A DNA stretch of 7,991 bases from NCBI GenBank assembly GCA_018969565.1, contig JAGWYC010000085.1, positions 1-7,991 on the forward strand. The letters are read 5' to 3'. The notes below the pieces were generated by a model, which had not been told where the DNA came from, ran no database searches, and saw only the letters and a program-made list of their open reading frames with translations. Each line of letters begins with the position of its first letter. Position 1 is the first letter of the stretch. The translations under genes were made by a program, and so were the position numbers. Source of the DNA: Bacteroidota bacterium. Lineage in GTDB: Bacteria; Bacteroidota; Bacteroidia; NS11-12g; UBA955. Positions 1 through 4,930 of the stretch are shown here, in pieces.

Positions 1-340
1 ATTTTTTTTCATAGCCTTCCAAACGCGTTACCACCTTTCCGCGTTCTTCCCATAGCGCCTGATCCGGAAGGCCATCTCCCGCTTTGTTCAGTTTGCAATT
101 AACGAGATAATATGCCTCCAGGTCAGCGGCATAAGGCAAGCGGGTAGGAATACCTATGCTGTTGAGTTTTTCCTCTTTAGCGGACGTGCTCTGCGTGTTG
201 TTGCCTGCATTCGTTGTGGCCACAGGTTCAGTCGTGCTGTCCTTTCTGACTTTTTGGGTGCAAGATGAAATGCAGGATACAGCAACAGTGGTAAGGATTA
301 AAACAGTGGTTCTCATGATTGCAAACTTAAATCTTCGCAT
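1..340 (-). CDS. Hypothetical small lipoprotein (3' end beyond window)
   Basis: The reverse-strand frame stays open from an ATG to the window edge, so only the N-terminal part is seen (113 codons from 340, or 105 from the in-frame ATG at 316). The N-terminus is a lipoprotein signal: a basic start (MRRFK in the longer version), a hydrophobic stretch TTVLILTTVAVS, and a lipobox ending ISSC; a second Cys four residues earlier (AVSC) could also be the lipidated one. A Thr/Ser/Asn/Lys-rich linker follows, then a more structured part with IPTRLPYAADLEAYY and DQALWEERGKVV. I do not recognise the family. The longer start leaves 12 bases after the carB stop and follows TTTTAA; the shorter leaves 36. 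Neither has a Shine-Dalgarno sequence. The tight spacing suggests co-transcription with carB. The mature protein is probably anchored in an envelope membrane. The gene is well supported; the start is uncertain and the function unknown. Confidence 0.75.
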   Translation of the reverse strand, partial: MRRFKFAIMRTTVLILTTVAVSCISSCTQKVRKDSTTEPVATTNAGNNTQSTSAKEEKLNSIGIPTRLPYAADLEAYYLVNCKLNKAGDGLPDQALWEERGKVVTRLEGYEKK

Positions 341-352
341 TTAAAATGAGAC

Positions 353-3169
353 TCAGTAACTCAGGTACATGCTCTTGGTTTTGTAAAGGTCACGGAAGCC
401 CGGATCCTTCAGGTCACGGACAAATACAATCTCCTCGCCGGTGCTTTTCATTTCCGGTCCCAGTTCACGGCTTACGCCGGGGAATTTATTAAACGAGAAA
501 ACGGGTTTTTTAATAGCCCATCCCTGAGGACGTTCCGGAATTACAAAATCATTCACCTTCATCACCCCCAGCATCACCTTCGTGGCCAGATTGATGTAAG
601 GAACATCGTAGGCTTTGCAAATGAAAGGAACTGTGCGGCTGGCGCGTGGATTCGCTTCAATCACATAAACCTTTTCGTCCTTTATGGCGAACTGTATATT
701 CAGCAATCCTTTTACTTGAAGGGCTTTAGCTAATTTCTCGGTATAGTCTTCCATTTGCCGTATGACCTCTTTGCTCAACCCATAGGGGGGAAGCACTGCG
801 CTGCTGTCGCCGCTGTGGATTCCGGCGGGTTCGATATGCTCCATCAGGCCGAGGATGTGGATGTCTTCCCCGTCGCAGATACAATCACTTTCGGCTTCTT
901 CGGCACGGTCCAGGAAATGGTCAATCAACACGCGGTTTCCGGGCAGGTCACCCAGCAATTTCACGACCGCGCGTTCTAGGTCTTCGTCGTTAATCACAAT
1001 CACCATACCCTGTCCGCCAAGCACATAGCTGGGCCGCACCAGCACCGGATATCCCACCTGATTGGCGATGCGAATGGCTTCCTCAGCATCCAGGGCCACT
1101 CCGTATTTCGGGTAAGGGATATCCAGTTCGGCCAACAGGTCGCTGAATCGGCCGCGATCTTCGGCTATGTCCATATTCTCGTAGGAGGTTCCGATAATTG
1201 GAATTCCGTGCTCGTGGAACTTCTCGGCCAGCTTTAACGCGGTTTGTCCGCCCAGTTGCACAATCACGCCCTCAGGCTTTTCATTGGCAATCAGTTCCCG
1301 CAGGTGTTCCCAGTAAACCGGCTCGAAGTACAGCTTGTCGGCCATATCGAAATCGGTACTCACCGTTTCAGGATTGCAGTTCACCATGATGGCCTCATAT
1401 CCGGATTCCCGCGCAGCTAGAATGCCGTGTACACAACTGTAGTCGAATTCAATACCCTGCCCGATCCTGTTCGGTCCGCTGCCCAGCACGATGACCTTTT
1501 TGCGGTCGCTGAATACACTTTCGTTTTCTCCGTCGAAGGTGCTGTAGAAATAGTTGGTAGGACTGGGGAATTCCGCGCTGCAGGTATCCACCATCTTATA
1601 CACCCGACGGATATTGAGCGACTGACGCTTTTCAAAAACATCGTCTTCGGTGCAATTACCCATCAGCCAGGCAATCTGATAGTCGCTGAATCCTTTTTCC
1701 TTGGCCAGGCGGAGCAAGGATTCTGGAATATTGCCCACCTGATAGCGGCGTATTTCGGTTTCCGTTTTTACCAGGTCGCTCACCTGTTCCAGAAACCAGC
1801 GGTCTATGCGGGTAATCTTGTGAATGGAGGTAAGCGGAACGCCCATAGCAATGGCGTCTTTCAGTTTAAACAAGCGGTCCCAACTGGCATACTCGAGGGC
1901 GTGCAGTAATTCATCCAGGTTGCGCGTGCTCTTGCCGTCAGCACCGAGGCCATGGCGACCAATTTCCAGACTTTGACAAGCCTTTTGAAGGGCTTCCTGA
2001 AAACTTCGTCCGATAGCCATTACTTCACCTACGCTCTTCATCTGGAAGCCCAGCCGGCGGTCGGCACCGTGGAATTTATCAAAGTTCCAGCGCGGAATCT
2101 TCACAATGACATAGTCAATAGCGGGCTCAAAAAACGCGCTGGTGGTTTTGGTCACCGGATTCTTCAGTTCATCCAGGAAATATCCGATGGCCAGTTTGGC
2201 AGCAATTTTAGCTATAGGGTAACCGGTTGCCTTGGAAGCCAACGCAGAGCTTCTGCTCACACGCGGATTGATTTCCACGGCAATAATTTCTTCGGTGTCA
2301 GGATTCACACTGAACTGTACATTACAACCTCCGGCAAACACGCCCATGCTGCGCATCATTTTGAAGGCCATGTCGCGCATGTTCTGAAAGGTTACATCGC
2401 TCAGGGTCATAGCCGGCGCCACCGTAATGCTGTCGCCGGTATGAATGCCCATGGGGTCAAAATTCTCAATGGTACAGATTACAGCAATATCATCTTTGCT
2501 GTCGCGCAGCAGTTCCAGCTCGTATTCCTTCCATCCCAATACAGCCTGTTCAACCAGAACTTCATGAACAGGGCTGGCCTCAAGCCCGCGCTGCAAGGCC
2601 GCGTCAAATTCTTCTTTTTTGTACACGATGGAACCACCGGTTCCACCCAGGGTATAACTGGGACGAATTACCAGCGGGAATCCAATTCTTTGTGCTATTT
2701 CCTTGCCTTCCAGAAAGCTGTTGGCTATCTGGCTCTTTGCCACGCCCACACCCAGTTCACCCATGAGTTGCCGGAACTTTTCCCGGTCCTCCATGCGGTC
2801 AATGGCTTCAATATTTACCCCGATAATGCGGCAGTGGTATTTATCCCAAATGCCCAGTTCATCGCATTCTTTCGCCAGATTCAGGGCTGTTTGTCCGCCC
2901 ATGGTAGGGAGCACCGCGTCAATCTTTCGTTCCTGTAATATTTTCTCAATACTCTCAGGCGTTAAGGGCCACAAATACACGTGGTCGGCATTCAGCTTGT
3001 CGGTCATGATGGTGGCCGGATTGCTGTTGATCAGGCTGACCTCAATGCCTTCCTCTCTCAGCGACCGCGCCGCCTGGCTTCCTGAATAGTCAAACTCGCA
3101 GGCCTGCCCGATGATGATAGGTCCGGAGCCGATAATGAGTACACTTTTGATTTCAGGATCTTTGGGCAT
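353..3169 (-). CDS. carB: Carbamoyl-phosphate synthase large subunit, short form without the allosteric domain
   Basis: This cytoplasmic subunit makes carbamoyl phosphate from bicarbonate, two ATP and ammonia channelled from glutamine by the small subunit CarA, feeding UMP and arginine synthesis. The 938 residues show the family's internal duplication. The carboxyphosphate half (about 1-400) has GSGPIIIGQACEFDYSGSQA at 14-33, PTMGGQTALN near 88, ATP-grasp RPSYTLGGTGGS at 169-180 and VEINPRVSRSSALASKATG at 298-316. A helical oligomerisation region spans about 400-550. The carbamoyl-phosphate half has GSGPNRIGQGIEFDYS at 563-578, QLGGQTAL, RPSYVLGGQGMV at 712-723 and IEANPRASR at 837-845. The E. 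coli protein has about 1073 residues; this one stops just after GPEMKSTGE, exactly where the C-terminal MGS-like regulatory domain would begin, so UMP and ornithine control through that domain should be absent. I recall similar short CarB proteins in other Bacteroidota. carA is not in the window. The ATG at 3169 sits directly before the conserved N-terminus; no Shine-Dalgarno is seen. Confidence 0.97.
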   Translation of the reverse strand: MPKDPEIKSVLIIGSGPIIIGQACEFDYSGSQAARSLREEGIEVSLINSNPATIMTDKLNADHVYLWPLTPESIEKILQERKIDAVLPTMGGQTALNLAKECDELGIWDKYHCRIIGVNIEAIDRMEDREKFRQLMGELGVGVAKSQIANSFLEGKEIAQRIGFPLVIRPSYTLGGTGGSIVYKKEEFDAALQRGLEASPVHEVLVEQAVLGWKEYELELLRDSKDDIAVICTIENFDPMGIHTGDSITVAPAMTLSDVTFQNMRDMAFKMMRSMGVFAGGCNVQFSVNPDTEEIIAVEINPRVSRSSALASKATGYPIAKIAAKLAIGYFLDELKNPVTKTTSAFFEPAIDYVIVKIPRWNFDKFHGADRRLGFQMKSVGEVMAIGRSFQEALQKACQSLEIGRHGLGADGKSTRNLDELLHALEYASWDRLFKLKDAIAMGVPLTSIHKITRIDRWFLEQVSDLVKTETEIRRYQVGNIPESLLRLAKEKGFSDYQIAWLMGNCTEDDVFEKRQSLNIRRVYKMVDTCSAEFPSPTNYFYSTFDGENESVFSDRKKVIVLGSGPNRIGQGIEFDYSCVHGILAARESGYEAIMVNCNPETVSTDFDMADKLYFEPVYWEHLRELIANEKPEGVIVQLGGQTALKLAEKFHEHGIPIIGTSYENMDIAEDRGRFSDLLAELDIPYPKYGVALDAEEAIRIANQVGYPVLVRPSYVLGGQGMVIVINDEDLERAVVKLLGDLPGNRVLIDHFLDRAEEAESDCICDGEDIHILGLMEHIEPAGIHSGDSSAVLPPYGLSKEVIRQMEDYTEKLAKALQVKGLLNIQFAIKDEKVYVIEANPRASRTVPFICKAYDVPYINLATKVMLGVMKVNDFVIPERPQGWAIKKPVFSFNKFPGVSRELGPEMKSTGEEIVFVRDLKDPGFRDLYKTKSMYLSY

Positions 3170-3185
3170 GGTCGGATAAATTGCG

Positions 3186-3193
3186 CAAAGTTA
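3186..3193 (-). promoter_or_regulatory. Possible Bacteroidota-type -7 box for carB
   Basis: Read on the minus strand this is TAACTTTG, an exact fit to the Bacteroidota housekeeping -7 consensus TAnnTTTG. It lies 16 bases before the carB ATG, which would leave a leader of roughly 12 bases. I see no convincing TTG-type -33 element at the expected distance upstream. A match of this length is weak evidence alone, but it lies just after a terminator and before the first gene of a likely unit, where a promoter is needed. Confidence 0.4.
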
Positions 3194-3211
3194 GCAAAAT
3201 AGAAGGGCGCC

Positions 3212-3321
3212 GGCTTTGAGGTGTATATGTTGAGAAGATGGTCAAGGAAGAAAAACAGCTTCGGCATACTTTTGCTCTTTACTTTTTCCGGGGCGCCAGT
3301 TCCGGATCGGGCCTCAAAGCC
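3212..3321. repeat. Long-range 10-base inverted repeat upstream of carB
   Basis: The arm GGCTTTGAGG at 3212-3221 is matched perfectly by its reverse complement CCTCAAAGCC at 3312-3321, with 90 bases between. Both arms lie in the gap between the carB start and the terminator of the upstream lipoprotein gene. A short GGGCGCC motif also occurs twice here, at 3205-3211 and 3291-3297. The repeat could be a paired operator, a long-range stem in a transcript crossing the gap, or chance. Nothing in the sequence decides between these. Confidence 0.35.
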
Positions 3322-3326
3322 TATAA

Positions 3327-3354
3327 AAAAAAGCCGCTGAGAAGCGGCTTTTTT
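3327..3354 (-). terminator. Rho-independent terminator, near-symmetrical
   Basis: A GC-rich 6-bp stem (GCCGCT at 3333-3338 with AGCGGC at 3343-3348) closes a GAGA loop and is flanked by an A-tract (3325-3332) and a T-tract (3349-3354), which extend the pairing. On the minus strand it starts 18 bases after the stop of the Pmp3 lipoprotein gene and ends in a run of T, so it should end that transcript and separate it from carB. Because both flanks are homopolymeric it could also stop plus-strand transcripts. Confidence 0.88.
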
Positions 3355-3371
3355 ATGGTGTGAAAAAGGGC

Positions 3372-3974
3372 TTAAATTTCTCCTAAGATGACCAGAAATG
3401 CGTAAATAATGCCCGGTAGCCAGAATAGGACCATGAGCAACAGGCTGATCCAGAAGTGGCTGGTGATTTCCCCTTCATAGAGCAAAACCCCGAGGCATGG
3501 GATGAAGAAGGCTATGATCAGGTAGAGCAGGGTGCTGTCTTCAATGTTTCTTGCTATGTTTCGCTTGAGTATCTTTTTTTCAGAAGCAGCAGGTTTGATG
3601 GCCTGAGCAATCTGATTGTGTTTAGCAGGCTGAATCAGGTTTACACGTCTTGCATCCTTCAAGGATTGCACCTCAGTGTGCTTTTGAACCACCGGAACGC
3701 TAAGGTTCAGAGGTTTTGCGGTTTGCGGTATCCGGTCAAACTTCAGGGCTTTAGGCGTCTGAGCATTTAGATTACTTGGGCGCTCGGTTTGAATGTTGCT
3801 TTTTTCAGCAGTTTGTGGTTCCGTTTTCTGTTTTTCCTTGCCGAACAAGCTAAGCTGCACCTGATAACCCGAACTGTAGCGGCGTTTGGTGAGCGAAAAA
3901 TTGCTTGCGCAGGAACTGAGCAGTGAAATGGCCGCCAATGCAGCAAATCCGGTTTTTAACACTTGTTTTTTCAT
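3372..3974 (-). CDS. Lipoprotein with C-terminal YqaE/Pmp3 membrane domain
   Basis: The 200-residue protein has three parts. Residues 1-22 are a lipoprotein signal: MKK start, hydrophobic core, lipobox LSSC with Cys22. Just after it, TKRRYSSGYQVQL (29-41) matches a short basic/aromatic KRxYxxGYxV motif that I recall from other Bacteroidota envelope lipoproteins. Residues 42-145 are a low-complexity linker rich in Gln, Lys, Thr, Pro and Ala, probably unstructured. Residues 147-200 fit the YqaE/Pmp3 (UPF0057) family: a first hydrophobic helix with FFIPCLGVLLYEG, then HFWISLLL and a second helix with LPGIIYAFLVI. Family members elsewhere are usually only about 50-60 residues and are linked to membrane potential and stress; the biochemical role is not settled. 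It follows thyA by 78 bases and may share its transcript; its own terminator is at 3327-3354. The ATG at 3974 is chosen because it gives the signal peptide. Domain call fairly sure; cell location and function uncertain. Confidence 0.88.
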   Translation of the reverse strand: MKKQVLKTGFAALAAISLLSSCASNFSLTKRRYSSGYQVQLSLFGKEKQKTEPQTAEKSNIQTERPSNLNAQTPKALKFDRIPQTAKPLNLSVPVVQKHTEVQSLKDARRVNLIQPAKHNQIAQAIKPAASEKKILKRNIARNIEDSTLLYLIIAFFIPCLGVLLYEGEITSHFWISLLLMVLFWLPGIIYAFLVILGEI

Positions 3975-4003
3975 TATTCAAAAATTAAAAATGCAATTTA
4001 CAG

Positions 4004-4024
4004 AAAGCAGGCCAAGCCAGCTTT
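4004..4024 (-). terminator. Weak hairpin after thyA, possible attenuator or partial terminator
   Basis: On the minus strand AAAGC and GGC pair with GCC and GCTTT around a TTG loop, giving an 8-bp stem with one T-T mismatch. It begins 28 bases after the thyA stop and 29 bases before the Pmp3 lipoprotein start. The T-run after it is short (TTT, then CTGTAAATTG), so termination would be inefficient. It could be an mRNA end-protecting stem or chance. Confidence 0.3.
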
Positions 4025-4052
4025 GTTTCACATAAAATCAGCCCCGTAACTG

Positions 4053-4856
4053 TCAAATGGCAACCGGAGCCTTAATGGCAGGCCATGGGTCGTAATGTTT
4101 CAGGCTGAAGTCTTCGTAGGTGAAGGTAAAAAGGTCCTGAACGGCCGGATTGAGTCGCATTTGTGGGTAAGCACGTGGTTCGCGCGACAACTGAAGCGTA
4201 ACCTGTTCAAAGTGATTGCTGTAGATGTGCGCATCGCCGAAGGTGTGCACAAATTCTCCGGGTTTTAGTCCGCAAACCTGGGCCATCATCATGGTGAGCA
4301 GTGCGTAACTGGCTATGTTGAAGGGTACACCCAGAAACAGGTCCGCGCTGCGCTGATATAACTGACAGCTCAAGGCGCCATTGGCTACATAGAACTGGAA
4401 CAGACAATGGCAGGGCATCAGGGCCATTTGGTCCAGCTCGCCCACATTCCAGGCGCTCACCAGAATGCGGCGGCTGTCGGGATTGGTTTTGATAAGCTGC
4501 AGGGCCTCGGAAATCTGGTCAATGGTTCGGCCATCTTTGGTTTCCCAACTGCGCCATTGTTTACCATACACCGGTCCCAGGTCGCCTTGTTCGTCGGCCC
4601 ATTCATCCCAGATGCTTACGCCGTGTTCTTTCAGGTAGGCGGTGTTGGTATCGCCCCTCAGAAACCACAATAGTTCGTAGATGATGCTTTTCAGATGTAC
4701 CTTTTTTGTGGTAATCAGCGGGAACCCTTGTTGGAGGTCGAAACGCAGTTGGCCACCCAACACGCTTCGGGTGCCGGTTCCGGTGCGGTCTGATTTGTCC
4801 GTTCCATGTTCAAACACATGTTTCAGGAAGGATTCGTACTGACCGTTGTTTTGCAT
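4053..4856 (-). CDS. thyA: Thymidylate synthase
   Basis: The enzyme methylates dUMP to dTMP using 5,10-methylenetetrahydrofolate in the cytoplasm, the last step of de novo thymidylate synthesis. The 267 residues are close to the E. coli length (264) and the family landmarks are in order: DRTGTGTRSVLGGQLRF near 23-39 (phosphate-binding Arg), HLKSIIYELLWFLRGDTN (54-71), IWDEWADEQGDLGPVYGKQW (82-101), the nucleophile loop LMPCHC with catalytic Cys149, QRSADLFLGVPFNIASYALL (168-187) with the dUMP-binding Arg, Asp and Asn, and FGDAHIYSNH (207-216). It ends in the conserved IKAPVAI, so it is complete. The usual Cys after RS is Ala here (RSAD), which I expect to be tolerated because that residue is not the nucleophile. 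The ATG at 4856 gives the expected N-terminus and no Shine-Dalgarno is present. A terminator upstream isolates it from the receptor gene. dfrA, its usual functional partner, is not in the window. Confidence 0.97.
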   Translation of the reverse strand: MQNNGQYESFLKHVFEHGTDKSDRTGTGTRSVLGGQLRFDLQQGFPLITTKKVHLKSIIYELLWFLRGDTNTAYLKEHGVSIWDEWADEQGDLGPVYGKQWRSWETKDGRTIDQISEALQLIKTNPDSRRILVSAWNVGELDQMALMPCHCLFQFYVANGALSCQLYQRSADLFLGVPFNIASYALLTMMMAQVCGLKPGEFVHTFGDAHIYSNHFEQVTLQLSREPRAYPQMRLNPAVQDLFTFTYEDFSLKHYDPWPAIKAPVAI

Positions 4857-4860
4857 GAGG

Positions 4861-4868
4861 CGAAAGTA
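4861..4868 (-). promoter_or_regulatory. Possible -7 box for thyA
   Basis: Read on the minus strand this is TACTTTCG, one mismatch from TAnnTTTG. It lies between the receptor gene's terminator and the thyA ATG, where a promoter is expected. Only four bases separate it from the ATG, so the transcript would start at or almost at the start codon and be effectively leaderless. No clear -33 element is seen; the T-tract of the terminator occupies part of that region. Low certainty. Confidence 0.27.
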
Positions 4869-4878
4869 CGGAAGGGAT

Positions 4879-4907
4879 AAAAAAAAACCACCCCGTGAAG
4901 GGGTGGT
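4879..4907 (-). terminator. Rho-independent terminator of the receptor gene
   Basis: On the minus strand an 8-bp stem (ACCACCCC with GGGGTGGT; plus-strand arms 4900-4907 and 4887-4894) closes a 5-base loop and is followed by a run of nine T (plus-strand A at 4879-4887, the first A also belonging to the stem). It starts 23 bases after the receptor stop codon. Stem strength and T-run make this a confident call; it should keep receptor transcription from running into thyA. Confidence 0.92.
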
Positions 4908-4930
4908 CTTCGGTTAGCATTTAGTATTGT

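Noticed and set aside
156..344. 62-codon plus-strand frame with a hydrophobic start opposite the small lipoprotein
   Set aside because: The minus-strand frame has a proper lipoprotein signal, stays open to the window edge and follows carB in the same direction. The plus-strand hydrophobicity comes from the complement of that sequence.
1952..2938. 328-codon open frame on the plus strand opposite carB
   Set aside because: It lies wholly antisense to clearly conserved carB sequence, and its translation shows no recognisable domain or consistent composition. Long antisense frames are common opposite strongly biased coding sequence.
3058..3267. 69-codon minus-strand frame overlapping the carB start in another frame
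   Set aside because: It runs about 110 bases into the conserved carB N-terminal coding region out of frame and has no recognisable domain. It is most likely a shadow.
3238..3363. 41-codon plus-strand frame starting MVKEEKQLRH and running through the terminator
   Set aside because: It has no Shine-Dalgarno or conserved features, and its last third encodes the terminator stem and T-tract. A small RNA would explain a transcript here better than a peptide.
3979..3987. TAATTTTTG on the minus strand as a -7 box for the Pmp3 lipoprotein gene
   Set aside because: The spacing within the motif is one base too long for TAnnTTTG, and the region is generally A/T rich, so the match is not informative. 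The gene may instead be read from thyA.
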